Shown: in pieces, positions 31,883 through 40,492 of the stretch
Position numbering within the stretch: the stretch's first letter is position 1
Layout: every line of letters starts with the position of its first letter
Assembly (NCBI RefSeq): GCF_034424545.1
Contig: NZ_CP139970.1
Coordinates: 1-64,000 of the forward strand
Direction of reading: 5' to 3'
DNA length: 64,000 nt
Origin: Trinickia caryophylli
Lineage (GTDB): Bacteria; Pseudomonadota; Gammaproteobacteria; Burkholderiales; Burkholderiaceae
Translations under genes and position numbers: made by a program
The notes under the pieces: generated by a model
Told to the model about the DNA's origin: nothing
What the model saw: only the letters and a program-made list of their open reading frames with translations
Database searches by the model: none

Positions 31883-32623
31883 ATGAGTCAGCGTATTGCA
31901 TACGTAACCGGCGGCATGGGCGGGATCGGTACCGGTATCTGCCAGCGCCTGCACAAGCAGGGCTTCAAGGTGATCGCAGGCTGCGGCCCCAACTCGCCGC
32001 GCCGCGCGACGTGGCTCGAGCAGCAAAAGGCGCTCGGCTACGACTTCGTTGCTTCGGAGGGCAACGTGGGCGACTGGGAGTCAACGAAGAACGCGTTCGA
32101 CAAGGTCAAAGCGGAAGTCGGCGAGATCGACGTGCTGGTCAACAACGCCGGTATCACGCGCGACGTCGTGTTTCGCAAGATGACGCACGAGGACTGGACG
32201 GCCGTCATCGACACGAACCTCACGAGCCTTTTCAACGTCACGAAGCAGGTGATCGACGGCATGGTCGAGCGAGGCTGGGGGCGGATCATCAACATTTCGT
32301 CCGTGAACGGTCAGAAGGGGCAGTTCGGCCAGACCAACTACTCGACGGCGAAGGCCGGCATTCACGGCTTCACGATGGCACTCGCGCAGGAAGTGGCGAC
32401 GAAGAACGTGACCGTGAATACGGTATCGCCGGGCTACATCGGCACGGACATGGTCAAGTCGATCCGCAGCGACGTGCTCGAAAAGATCATCGCCACGATT
32501 CCCGTGCGTCGTCTCGGCACGCCTGACGAGATCGCGTCGATCGTGGCCTGGCTTGCCTCCGAGGAATCCGGCTTCGCAACGGGAGCGGACTTTTCGCTCA
32601 ACGGTGGTTTGCACATGGGCTGA
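31883..32623 (+). CDS. phaB: NADPH-dependent acetoacetyl-CoA reductase PhaB
   Basis: Short-chain dehydrogenase reducing acetoacetyl-CoA to (R)-3-hydroxybutyryl-CoA. The 246-residue length equals that of C. necator PhaB. The cofactor motif is GGMGGIGTGIC; the catalytic Ser is in IINISSVNG, and Tyr/Lys are in NYSTAKAGIHGF. The C-terminal LNGGLHMG is typical. SD is AATGGAGCGTGATTC. Third gene of the PHB operon, followed by a large hairpin. Confidence 0.97.
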   Translation: MSQRIAYVTGGMGGIGTGICQRLHKQGFKVIAGCGPNSPRRATWLEQQKALGYDFVASEGNVGDWESTKNAFDKVKAEVGEIDVLVNNAGITRDVVFRKMTHEDWTAVIDTNLTSLFNVTKQVIDGMVERGWGRIINISSVNGQKGQFGQTNYSTAKAGIHGFTMALAQEVATKNVTVNTVSPGYIGTDMVKSIRSDVLEKIIATIPVRRLGTPDEIASIVAWLASEESGFATGADFSLNGGLHMG

Positions 32624-32632
32624 TTCGCACGC

Positions 32633-32676
32633 GCCGGCTGCGCGGGATCGCCACGGGCGGTCCGCGCGCAGCCGGC
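32633..32676 (+). terminator. Long hairpin after phaB
   Basis: GCCGGCTGCGCG and CGCGCAGCCGGC form a perfect 12-bp stem with a 20-base loop, ten bases after the phaB stop. No immediate T-run follows, but this is the most likely 3' end of the phaCAB mRNA. Confidence 0.5.
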
Positions 32677-32693
32677 CCGGCGGGCGCGTCAGC

Positions 32694-32722
32694 GGTTTTG
32701 GTTTGGGTTTCGGGGGGCTGGG
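32694..32722 (+). other. G-tract cluster upstream of phaR
   Basis: Runs of two, two, three, six and three Gs separated by T-rich spacers of 2-4 bases lie on the coding strand about 80-105 bases before phaR. The pattern could form a two- or three-layer G-quadruplex in DNA or in the leader RNA. Confidence 0.4.
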
Positions 32723-32745
32723 TTTGCCCGTGTTGCGATGAGCGG

Positions 32746-32768
32746 GCGCAATGGCGCCGTCATTGCGC
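32746..32768 (+). promoter_or_regulatory. Inverted repeat in the phaR promoter region (candidate operator)
   Basis: GCGCAATG and CATTGCGC are a perfect 8-bp inverted repeat with a 7-base spacer, ending 30 bases before the phaR ATG. PhaR proteins repress their own gene in related bacteria, and this is the best candidate site here. The preceding GTCATTGCGC-like half also occurs before phaB. Confidence 0.45.
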
Positions 32769-32798
32769 GTCGTTTGCGTTGATAAGAGAAGGCGTTAC

Positions 32799-33368
32799 AT
32801 GTCGACTACAAAGAAAACAGCCGAGCGATTCATCAAAAAATATCCGAACCGTCGGCTCTATGACACGGAGACGAGCACCTACATCACGTTGAGCGACGTG
32901 AAGCAACTCGTGCTCGATCAGGAGGAGTTCAAGGTCATCGATGCCAAGACGAACGAGGATCTGACTCGCAGCATTTTGCTGCAGATCATTCTCGAGGAGG
33001 AAAGCGGCGGCGTGCCGATGTTCTCGTCGTCGATGCTTTCGCAGATCATCCGCTTCTACGGTCATGCGATGCAGGGGATGATGGGGACTTACCTGGAAAA
33101 GAACATTCAGGCGTTCATCGACATCCAGAACAAGCTGGCGGATCAGTCGAAGAACCTCTACGAAGGCAATGCGCTGAATCCCGAGGTCTGGTCGCAGTTC
33201 ATGAACATGCAGGCCCCGATGATGCAGGGGATGATGACGAGCTATATCGAGCAGTCGAAGAACATGTTCGTTCAACTGCAGGAACAGATGCAGAACCAGG
33301 CGAAAAGCATGTTCAGCTCGTTTCAGTTCAACAAACCGAATACGGGCTCCGAGCCGGAAAAGAAGTAA
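32799..33368 (+). CDS. phaR: Polyhydroxyalkanoate synthesis repressor PhaR
   Basis: DNA- and granule-binding repressor of phasin (phaP) and of itself. From the ATG at 32799 it has 189 residues. The N-terminal PHB_acc_N DNA-binding domain begins with IKKYPNRRLYDTETSTYITLSD. Two PHB accumulation-regulator repeats follow (FSSSMLSQIIRFYGHAMQGMM and MNMQAPMMQGMMTSYIEQSK), with a Met/Gln-rich amphipathic C-terminus. It lies downstream of phaCAB, as in C. necator. No phasin gene is in the window. Confidence 0.96.
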   Translation: MSTTKKTAERFIKKYPNRRLYDTETSTYITLSDVKQLVLDQEEFKVIDAKTNEDLTRSILLQIILEEESGGVPMFSSSMLSQIIRFYGHAMQGMMGTYLEKNIQAFIDIQNKLADQSKNLYEGNALNPEVWSQFMNMQAPMMQGMMTSYIEQSKNMFVQLQEQMQNQAKSMFSSFQFNKPNTGSEPEKK

Positions 33369-33412
33369 ATCGCGCGGGCGGTGCGCCACGCCCTGGCGTG
33401 CGACCCGCCGCG

Positions 33413-34306
33413 TCAACTCAGATGCACGATGATCGCATCGGCCACGATGTCGGGCGCCTCTCTCGGCGGGAAATGCCCGACACCGTCCAATACCAGGCGT
33501 GTATGGCCGCCGCTGAAAAGGTGCGCCTGGTGCTCCGACAACGCCGGGGCGTCGCATTGGTCGGCGCCGCCCTGAATCATCAACGTCGGCACCGATAGCC
33601 GGTCGATCGAGGCAAACCGTGCGCGCAGGCCGTCGTAATCGGCGTCGACCTGTTCGTCCGCACGCCAGCGTGTGCGATACCCATTCAGCGTGACGGCGAC
33701 CCAATCCGGATTCTCGAAAGCGCGTGCCGTGCGCTCGAATTCCGCGTCGTCGAACCAGCCGGGTGGCGACCAGGTGTCCCATTGAATGCGGGCGAAGCCT
33801 TTCGGGTCTGCCCGCACGGCTGCCGGCCCATCGTCGAGCGCCATGAACCACTGGTACCAGAACTGCCTTGCCTGAGAAAACGCCTGCGGCAACGCGAATG
33901 TCCCGTTCGGCTGAAAAGGCAGGGCGAGCGCGGCGATCGTGCGTATGCGTTCCGGAAAGAGCGCCGCGAGAAGATAGGCGGCGCGCGCGCCCCAGTCGTG
34001 TCCCGCCACCGCAAACTGCTCGAGGCCGAGTGCATCGGCCAGATCGATCGCGTCCTGCGCCAGCGCCACGCCGGTGCCGTCGCGCACCGTGTCGGGGGCT
34101 ACAAAGCGCGTCGAGCCGAAGCCGCGCAGCTCGGGCGCGATTGTCCGGAACCCTGCCGCGTTGAGCCGGGCCGCCACCGGCAGCCATGCTCGGGCCGAAT
34201 CGGGCCAACCGTGGAGCAGCAAAACGGCCGGGGCATCGCGCGGGCCCGTATCGGCATACGCGATGTCCAGTTTCGCAGTGCGAACGAGACTGGGAGCGTC
34301 GAGCAT
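33413..34306 (-). CDS. Alpha/beta hydrolase with Asp nucleophile (epoxide hydrolase/haloalkanoate dehalogenase-like)
   Basis: The ATG at 34306 follows AGGAGAATGCG and gives 297 residues. The HGWPDS oxyanion motif (about 32-37) and nucleophile elbow AGHDWGAR (Asp104) identify the Asp-nucleophile branch of alpha/beta hydrolases, which contains epoxide hydrolases and dehalogenases, rather than Ser esterases or PHB depolymerases. The acid and His of the triad are probably in GGADQCD and DGVGHFPP. The cap domain contains RQFWYQWFMAL, with tyrosines suited to epoxide activation. It is transcribed against phaR and is probably unrelated to PHB. Confidence 0.85.
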   Translation of the reverse strand: MLDAPSLVRTAKLDIAYADTGPRDAPAVLLLHGWPDSARAWLPVAARLNAAGFRTIAPELRGFGSTRFVAPDTVRDGTGVALAQDAIDLADALGLEQFAVAGHDWGARAAYLLAALFPERIRTIAALALPFQPNGTFALPQAFSQARQFWYQWFMALDDGPAAVRADPKGFARIQWDTWSPPGWFDDAEFERTARAFENPDWVAVTLNGYRTRWRADEQVDADYDGLRARFASIDRLSVPTLMIQGGADQCDAPALSEHQAHLFSGGHTRLVLDGVGHFPPREAPDIVADAIIVHLS

Positions 34307-34496
34307 CGCATTCTCCTGAGGGGCGGGCTGCGGCTGGTAGCGCAAGCTTAGCGCAAACCCGTGTGGCGGGTGATGGCGCCGCCCTCGACGCTTGACGCGC
34401 TACAATACGCGGTTTCGTCGTTATTCGAGGCCACGCTGCCACGCCGCTCGTGGATGCCGCGCGCCGCCCGCCTTGCCAATCGCCTGATCGTTCCCC

Positions 34497-35888
34497 ATGT
34501 CGCAGACCTCATCTCCCGCCGCTCCCGAACCGAACGTGCCCAAAGTCGGATTCGTGTCCCTGGGCTGCCCCAAAGCGCTCGTCGATTCCGAGCAGATCAT
34601 CACGCAACTGCGCGCCGAGGGCTACGCGATTTCAGGCACCTATGACGGTGCCGATCTCGTTGTGGTCAACACGTGCGGGTTCATCGACGAGGCGGTTCAG
34701 GAGAGCCTCGACGCCATCGGCGAGGCGCTCAACGAGAACGGCAAGGTCATCGTGACGGGTTGCCTTGGCGCCAAAAAGAGCGCAAGCGGCTCCGGGCTGA
34801 TCGAGGAAGTCCACCCCAAGGTGCTCGCCGTTACGGGTCCGCATGCGGTGGGCGAGGTGATGCAGGCGGTGCACGCCCATTTGCCGAAGCCTCACGATCC
34901 GTTCGTCGATCTCGTCCCCGCCGCCGGCATCAAGCTCACGCCGCGCCACTATGCCTACCTGAAGATATCCGAGGGCTGCAACCATCGCTGCACGTTCTGC
35001 ATCATCCCGTCGATGCGTGGGGATCTGGTATCGCGCCCGGTGGCCGAGATCATGCTGGAGGCAGAAAATCTCTTTAAAGCCGGCGTGAAGGAACTGCTCG
35101 TGATTTCGCAGGACACGAGTGCGTACGGCGTCGACGTCAAGTTCCGCACGGGCTTCTGGAACGGCCGGCCGCTCAAGACGCGCATGACCGAGCTCGTGGG
35201 GGCGCTCGGAGATCTGGCGGCGCAGTACGGCGCCTGGGTCCGGCTTCATTACGTCTACCCGTATCCTCACGTCGACGAAATCATCCCGATGATGGCGGAA
35301 GGCGCGCTCAAAGGCCATGTGCTGCCCTATCTGGATGTGCCGTTCCAGCACGCCGACCCCGAGGTGCTCAGGCGCATGAAGCGCCCGGCCAACGCCGAGC
35401 GCACGCTCGAGCGCGTGGCGGCATGGCGTCGCATGTGTCCCGATCTGACCATTCGCAGCACCTTCATCGCGGGCTTTCCCGGCGAGACCGAAGCCCAATT
35501 CGAGACGCTGCTCGAATTTATTCGGGCTGCGGAACTCGATCGCGTGGGCTGCTTCGCGTACTCTCCTGTCGAAGGCGCAACTGCGAACGAACTCGACGGC
35601 GCATTGCCCGACGAAGTGCGCGAGGAACGTCGCGCGCGCTTCATGGAGGTGGCCGAGGAGGTCTCGGCGAAGCGTATTGCCCGCAAGGTCGGCAAGACGC
35701 TCAAGGTGTTGATCGACGAAGTCAATGCCGATGGCGGCATCGGCCGCACGGCGGCCGATGCGCCGGAGATCGACGGCGTTGTCTATGTTGCCCCCGCGGT
35801 GAAGGCGTCCAAGCGCTACAAGGTCGGCGATTTCGTCTCCGTACGTATCACGGGTGCGGACGGCCACGATCTTTGGGGAGAAGTCTGA
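34497..35888 (+). CDS. rimO: Ribosomal protein S12 methylthiotransferase RimO
   Basis: Radical-SAM enzyme adding a methylthio group to the conserved Asp of ribosomal protein S12. The N-terminal cluster-binding cysteines are in [15 protein letters not shown] and VTGCLGAKK. The radical SAM motif is CNHRCTFC (Cys161, 165, 168). A C-terminal TRAM domain ([19 protein letters not shown]) ends with [16 protein letters not shown]. The 463 residues are typical. A TACAAT box at 34401-34406 may be part of its promoter. Confidence 0.96.
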   Translation: MSQTSSPAAPEPNVPKVGFVSLGCPKALVDSEQIITQLRAEGYAISGTYDGADLVVVNTCGFIDEAVQESLDAIGEALNENGKVIVTGCLGAKKSASGSGLIEEVHPKVLAVTGPHAVGEVMQAVHAHLPKPHDPFVDLVPAAGIKLTPRHYAYLKISEGCNHRCTFCIIPSMRGDLVSRPVAEIMLEAENLFKAGVKELLVISQDTSAYGVDVKFRTGFWNGRPLKTRMTELVGALGDLAAQYGAWVRLHYVYPYPHVDEIIPMMAEGALKGHVLPYLDVPFQHADPEVLRRMKRPANAERTLERVAAWRRMCPDLTIRSTFIAGFPGETEAQFETLLEFIRAAELDRVGCFAYSPVEGATANELDGALPDEVREERRARFMEVAEEVSAKRIARKVGKTLKVLIDEVNADGGIGRTAADAPEIDGVVYVAPAVKASKRYKVGDFVSVRITGADGHDLWGEV

Positions 35889-35965
35889 CCGCCATCGCCT
35901 GACGGCCGCCGCTCGCGTTTCTTGCGCCAACCATGCATCGACAACTTTGTATACGGGAGACAGCA

Positions 35966-37150
35966 ATGCAACGAGAAGTAGTGGTGGTGAGTGGTGTGCG
36001 CACGGCAATCGGCTCCTTTGGGGGCGGTTTGAAGGATCTGGCGCCGACCGAGCTCGGCACGCGGGTCGTGCGTGAGGCGCTTGCGCGTGCGCAGGTGAGC
36101 GGCGACGAGGTCGGGCACGTCGTATTCGGCAATGTCATCCAGACCGAGCCGAAAGACATGTACCTCGCGCGGGTGGCGGCGCTCAATGCCGGGGTGGGGC
36201 AGCATGTGCCGGCAATGACCGTCAATCGCCTCTGCGGCTCGGGGCTGCAGGCAATCGTCTCCGCAGCGCAGAGCATTCTCCTCGGCGATGCCGACATCGC
36301 CGTGGCGGGCGGCGCCGAAAGTATGAGCCGGGCACCTTATATCGCGCCTGCTGCGCGCTTTGGTCAGCGCATGGGCGACGCGCGCCTCGTCGACATGATG
36401 CTCGGCGCGCTGCACGATCCGTTCGAGTCGTTCCATATGGGCATTACCGCGGAAAACGTCGCGCGCAAGTACGGCGTCACGCGTGAAATGCAGGATGCAC
36501 TGGCGCTCGAATCGCAGCGCCGGGCATCGCGCGCCATCCGCGAGGGCTACTTCAAGAGCCAGATTCTGCCGGTTGCCATTGCCTCGAAAAAGGGCGAGAC
36601 CGTCTTCGATGAAGACGAACACGTGCGTCACGAGGCGTCGCCGGAAGACCTCGCGCGGCTCAAACCCGTCTACCAGAAAGAAGGCGGCACCGTGACCGCA
36701 GGCAATGCCTCGGGCATCAACGACGGTGCGGGTGCCGTCGTGCTGATGGAGCGCCGTGTGGCCGACGCGCGCGGAATCCGGCCGCTGGGCCGTCTCGTTG
36801 CCTATGGGCATGCCGGTGTCGACCCGGCCTATATGGGCATCGGCCCTGTGCCTGCTACGCGCAACGCATTGAAGCGGGCCGGGCTCGCGCTCGGCGATCT
36901 CGACGTCGTCGAAGCGAACGAAGCGTTTGCGGCCCAGGCCTGCGCGGTGACGTCCGAACTCGGCCTCGATCCGGCGAAAGTCAATCCGAACGGCTCGGGC
37001 ATCTCGCTCGGGCATCCGATCGGTGCCACCGGTGCGATGCTCGCGGTCAAGACGCTGTACGAGCTCGAACGCGCGGGTGCCCGCTACGGGCTCGCCACCA
37101 TGTGCATTGGCGGAGGCCAGGGCATTGCCGTCGTATTCGAACGGCTCTGA
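35966..37150 (+). CDS. bktB: Beta-ketothiolase, BktB-like (acetyl-CoA acetyltransferase family)
   Basis: Second thiolase of the window: 394 residues, the length of C. necator BktB, which accepts propionyl-CoA and makes 3-ketovaleryl-CoA. Motifs: NRLCGSGLQAIVSAA (acyl Cys), [22 protein letters not shown] (His) and CIGGGQGIAVVFERL (second Cys). It differs clearly from PhaA at 30606, for example FGGGLKDLAPTELG against [14 protein letters not shown], so the two are not a recent duplication. BktB is inferred from length and sequence similarity; substrate range cannot be read. Confidence 0.82.
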   Translation: MQREVVVVSGVRTAIGSFGGGLKDLAPTELGTRVVREALARAQVSGDEVGHVVFGNVIQTEPKDMYLARVAALNAGVGQHVPAMTVNRLCGSGLQAIVSAAQSILLGDADIAVAGGAESMSRAPYIAPAARFGQRMGDARLVDMMLGALHDPFESFHMGITAENVARKYGVTREMQDALALESQRRASRAIREGYFKSQILPVAIASKKGETVFDEDEHVRHEASPEDLARLKPVYQKEGGTVTAGNASGINDGAGAVVLMERRVADARGIRPLGRLVAYGHAGVDPAYMGIGPVPATRNALKRAGLALGDLDVVEANEAFAAQACAVTSELGLDPAKVNPNGSGISLGHPIGATGAMLAVKTLYELERAGARYGLATMCIGGGQGIAVVFERL

Positions 37151-37201
37151 TTCCGGACGCCTCACCAGGCATTTTTTCCGTTCCCGCTGTCGATTGAATT
37201 C

Positions 37202-38389
37202 ATGACCGATTCCCGATTTGTACGCGCGCCGCAAACCCGCATCGTTCACGATGAGCCCGAGCTCTCGCCGGGCTTTGTCTCGTTCGCCGCGCCGGTGATG
37301 CGCGCTTCCACGGTCGTATTTCCCGACCTCGCCGCCGTGCGCGCCGCGGACTGGCGCGACGACTCCCAATGGCGCTACGGCTTGCACGCGACGCCTACTT
37401 CGGCCGCGCTTGCCCAGCGCATCGCAGCCATAGAAGGCGGTCGCCAGGCGCTGCTGCAGCCATCAGGGCTCGCGGCGGTCTCGAATGTTTACTTCGGCAT
37501 CGTGAAAGCCGGTGACGACGTGTTGATTCCCGACAACGTCTACTCGCCGAACCGCGACCATGGCGAGTGGCTCGCGCAGGACTTCGGGCTCAGCGTGCGT
37601 TTCTACGACCCGATGATCGGCGAGGGCATCGCCGATCTGATCTTGCCGAATACGCGACTCATCTGGCTCGAGGCGCCGGGTTCGGTGACGATGGAGGTGC
37701 CGGACGTGCGCGCGATCGTAAAGGCGGCACGCGCGCGCAGCGTTTTGACGGCCATCGACAATACCTACTCGGCGGGGCTGGCGTTTCGCCCGCTCGAACT
37801 GGGCGTCGACATCTCGGTCCAGGCGCTCACGAAGTACCAGTCTGGTGGCAGCGACGTGCTGATGGGCGCTACGATCACGACCGATCACGAACTGCATCTG
37901 AAACTCAAACGTGCGCGCATGCGGCTCGGCACCGGCGTGTCGGCGGACGACTGCTCGCTCGTGATGCGCAGCTTGCCAAGCATGAAAGCCCGGTTCGAGG
38001 CGCACGACCGGACGGCGCTTTCGCTTGCGCGCTGGCTTGATACGCGCGCCGAAATCGCAACGGTCCTGCACCCTGCGCTGCCAGCCTGTCCGGGCCACGC
38101 AGCGTTCATGCGCGATTTCACCGCGGCGGGCGGGCTGTTCTCGGTCGTGTTCGACGAGCGCTACAGCCCGGCGCAGATCGACGCCTTCGTCGAAGCACTC
38201 GAGCTCTTTGCAATCGGCTGGAGTTGGGGCGGGGCGCACAGCCTGGCGATGCCCTACGACATCGCCTCCATGCGTACCGCGTCGCAGTGGCCTCACCGCG
38301 GGACGCTCGTGCGTTTTTACATGGGGCTCGAGGACGAGGCCGATCTCAAGGCCGACATCGAACAGGCGCTGGCGTCGGCGCTGCGCTGA
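37202..38389 (+). CDS. metC: Cystathionine beta-lyase / Cys-Met metabolism PLP enzyme
   Basis: PLP-dependent fold type I enzyme of the Cys/Met metabolism family (395 residues). The Schiff-base lysine is in VQALTKYQSGGSDVLMG, preceded by the cofactor Asp in AIDNTYSAG. The N-terminal segment RYGLHATPTSAALAQRIAAIEGG carries the phosphate-binding Tyr/Arg. The late WSWGGAHSLAMPY segment resembles MetC (cystathionine beta-lyase), cleaving cystathionine to homocysteine. Cystathionine gamma-synthase or methionine gamma-lyase activity is a less likely alternative. Confidence 0.83.
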   Translation: MTDSRFVRAPQTRIVHDEPELSPGFVSFAAPVMRASTVVFPDLAAVRAADWRDDSQWRYGLHATPTSAALAQRIAAIEGGRQALLQPSGLAAVSNVYFGIVKAGDDVLIPDNVYSPNRDHGEWLAQDFGLSVRFYDPMIGEGIADLILPNTRLIWLEAPGSVTMEVPDVRAIVKAARARSVLTAIDNTYSAGLAFRPLELGVDISVQALTKYQSGGSDVLMGATITTDHELHLKLKRARMRLGTGVSADDCSLVMRSLPSMKARFEAHDRTALSLARWLDTRAEIATVLHPALPACPGHAAFMRDFTAAGGLFSVVFDERYSPAQIDAFVEALELFAIGWSWGGAHSLAMPYDIASMRTASQWPHRGTLVRFYMGLEDEADLKADIEQALASALR

Positions 38390-38437
38390 GCCGACGCCGA
38401 CGGCCCCTCGCCTGCGAATCGGCGCATCGAGGGCGAC

Positions 38438-38462
38438 AAGGGGGCGGTGTTATGCCGCCCTT
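38438..38462. terminator. Hairpin between convergent metC and serB
   Basis: AAGGG-GGCGG and CCGCCCTT pair around a short TGTTATG loop. It lies in the 76-base gap between the two convergent stops. The T-run is short. Confidence 0.5.
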
Positions 38463-38465
38463 CGC

Positions 38466-39305
38466 TTACATGAGCCGCAGTAGGCCATCGAGGCCGACGT
38501 GGTTGAACGCCACGTCCGCGGCCTCGCGGACCACGGGTTTCGCGCGAAATGCGATCGACAGCCCGGCCTCGGCCATCATTTCGAGATCGTTCGAGCCGTC
38601 GCCCAGCACGATGGCATGCGAGGTCGGAATGCCGAGCTTTTCGCACGTTTCGCGCACCGTGCGCGCCTTGACGCTCGCGTTGACGATCTCCCCGACGACC
38701 TTGCCCGTGAGCTTGCCGTTGACGACCTCGAGCGTGTTCGCGCACGTGAAATCGAGGTTGAGCCGGGTCTTCAGGCGCTCGGTGAAAAACGTGAAACCGC
38801 CCGAGACGAGCAGTGTACGCAGTCCCGCGGCCTGCGCCGCGCGGAGCATCGTTTCGGCGCCTGGCGACAGCTTGAGCCGCTCGGCGTAGACGTGTTCGAG
38901 GGCGCCCGCATCCAGCCCCTCGAGCAGCGACACGCGCGCGACAAGGCTTTCGTTGAAATTCTTGATCTCGCCGCGCATGGCGGCTTCGGTGATCGCGGAC
39001 ACTTCCGCTTTGAGCCCACAGAAGTCGGCGATCTCGTCGATGCATTCGATCGTGATCAGCGTCGAATCCATATCCATGGCCACGAGCCCGAAATCGCGCC
39101 AGCCGAGGCCCGGGCGCACGAATGCATAGTCGAGCGCATGGGTGGAGCAATAGGCGTCCACGTCGGCGCGCTGTGCGGGGTCGGCCCCGTCGATGCGAAG
39201 GGCATGCGCATCGATCGGCTGTGCCTGATGGCCACGCGCAAGCGCGACGAGCGGTTTGACGTGGTCGGCCGCCAAGGGGCGTGGGCTCTGGATGACGAGA
39301 TTCAT
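38466..39305 (-). CDS. serB: Phosphoserine phosphatase
   Basis: HAD-superfamily phosphatase catalysing the last step of serine synthesis. Motif I is MDMDSTLITIECIDEIADFCG, with the two catalytic aspartates. Motif II is LLVSGGFTFF, and motif III/IV is VLGDGSNDLEMMAEAGL. From the ATG at 39305 it is 279 residues, with an N-terminal ACT-like extension. The frame is open much further upstream, but codon context and family length fix this start. Confidence 0.95.
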   Translation of the reverse strand: MNLVIQSPRPLAADHVKPLVALARGHQAQPIDAHALRIDGADPAQRADVDAYCSTHALDYAFVRPGLGWRDFGLVAMDMDSTLITIECIDEIADFCGLKAEVSAITEAAMRGEIKNFNESLVARVSLLEGLDAGALEHVYAERLKLSPGAETMLRAAQAAGLRTLLVSGGFTFFTERLKTRLNLDFTCANTLEVVNGKLTGKVVGEIVNASVKARTVRETCEKLGIPTSHAIVLGDGSNDLEMMAEAGLSIAFRAKPVVREAADVAFNHVGLDGLLRLM

Positions 39306-39599
39306 ACGGTGTGAGGCGAAGCCGGCGCGGCTGGCGCCGAAGCGTGCGGAAAATCCGCTCATTGTACCGGTTCGACGTGCGCGCACGGCTGTGCTGCCTT
39401 CGCTTACGGCGCGCAGTCGCGCCAACCCGATCTGGCCCCGTCGTGCAAGCCGGAGAAGCCCCGATCCACGGCGCACCGCCGCGGCCGCTGCTTGGGGGTA
39501 GACTGGGAATTCGTCCGCACTGAAACCCGATCCGGTCACGAGGATTGCTTCGCCGCACGGCGCGCCGCCGTGCGCAGCCCCAAAAGAGGAGGTGACAGC

Positions 39600-40151
39600 A
39601 TGAGTGTTTGCCGCAGATCGTTCATCGTCCTTGCCTGCGCCGTCGCCGCGGCTTCGTTGCCGGCGGCCGCTTACGCCGCGCCGCCGATCACCGTCACGTC
39701 GAAAACACCTGCCGACGGTCCGATCAAGTACACGGTCAAAGTCGCATCGAAAACGTTCGGCAACGTGCAGGAAACGCGCACCATCCGCTCGGGCCAGACC
39801 GACGACTTCAACTGGAAAACGGTTCCTCCAGGCGGCGCCGTGGCCGTTGGCACCCAGTGCCCGAACTATTCCGCGCTGACGCTCGACGCCAACGGCGCAG
39901 CCATGCGCTCGCTCAGCATCCGGCTCGCGCCCATCGTCGCATCCGACGGAACGGCGGCCGTGCAAATGAGCGTGCAGGCGAGCGCCCCGCAGGCCAAGCC
40001 GGCGGCAGCCAAGCCCGGAGCCAAGTCCGCACAGTGTCCGTCCGTCACCGTCGTCAGCCAGGTCGTGCGTTTTTCGATGCCGACGAACGGTGCCTCGAAG
40101 ACGGTTTCGCTGAAGGATGGGACGAAAGTGACGGTCAGCGCGCAGCGCTGA
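39600..40151 (+). CDS. Small exported protein of unknown function
   Basis: The ATG at 39600 follows AAGAGGAGGTGACAGC, one of the best SDs in the window, and gives 183 residues. A clear signal peptide (RSFIVLACAVAAASLPAAAYA) ends before APPITVTS. The mature part is beta-rich (IKYTVKVASKTFGNVQETRTI), with two cysteines (GTQCPNYS, SAQCPSVTV) that could form a disulfide, and an Ala/Pro/Lys linker (QAKPAAAKPGAK). It resembles conserved Burkholderia hypothetical exported proteins. No function can be assigned. Confidence 0.8.
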   Translation: MSVCRRSFIVLACAVAAASLPAAAYAAPPITVTSKTPADGPIKYTVKVASKTFGNVQETRTIRSGQTDDFNWKTVPPGGAVAVGTQCPNYSALTLDANGAAMRSLSIRLAPIVASDGTAAVQMSVQASAPQAKPAAAKPGAKSAQCPSVTVVSQVVRFSMPTNGASKTVSLKDGTKVTVSAQR

Positions 40152-40492
40152 CGCTCCCGCTTACCGGGACTTGCCGCACACGACGAGGCGCGCGGCAAGG
40201 AAGCAGTGCCCGGGGGAGAACAGCCGCCGGTAGGCGAGCAGCACGGCGCCGACCGTGCTCAGCGCCGACGAGGCCGCGGGTCAGGAACATGATCACGATC
40301 TGGCAGCGCACGGCCTGTAAGCGCGCGGCCTGTAGCGGAAGCTGGCCGGCGAGCACCGGGACGGTCATCATGCCCGTCAAGCTGGACGGGTGCGGCGAGG
40401 CATGTCGCTTGCTGCGCTCTCGGCAGGATTGCCGCGCATCCGGCGATTGCCCGAAAGGCTGTCGCCACTCGCGCCCGCTTGCCGGAGTTGCC
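40152..40492 (-). other. Gap before asmA containing an ABC permease relic
   Basis: This stretch has no intact gene. Its left two-thirds (40161 to about 40385) read on the reverse strand as a decayed FetB/YbbM C-terminus, described separately. The remaining part up to the asmA SD (GCCGGAGTTGCC) shows nothing recognisable in any frame. Confidence 0.6.
40161..40385 (-). pseudogene. Remnant of a FetB/YbbM (UPF0014) ABC transporter permease, C-terminal part
   Basis: On the reverse strand one frame reads SLTGMMTVPVLAG, then QAVRCQIVIMFL; the next frame continues AASSALSTVGAVLLAYRRLF and runs to a TAA at 40161-40163. Joined, these match the conserved end of FetB/YbbM permeases (LPGMMTGQILAG, AVRYQIVIMF, YRRLF). 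The reading frame shifts by +1 at an ACCCGCGG where the family expects ATCGCGG. A short near-duplicate (CAGGCCGCGCG / CAGGCCGTGCG) disturbs the LAG-to-QIV spacing. Nothing upstream of SLTG is recognisable and there is no start, so the gene is truncated as well as frameshifted. Confidence 0.65.
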
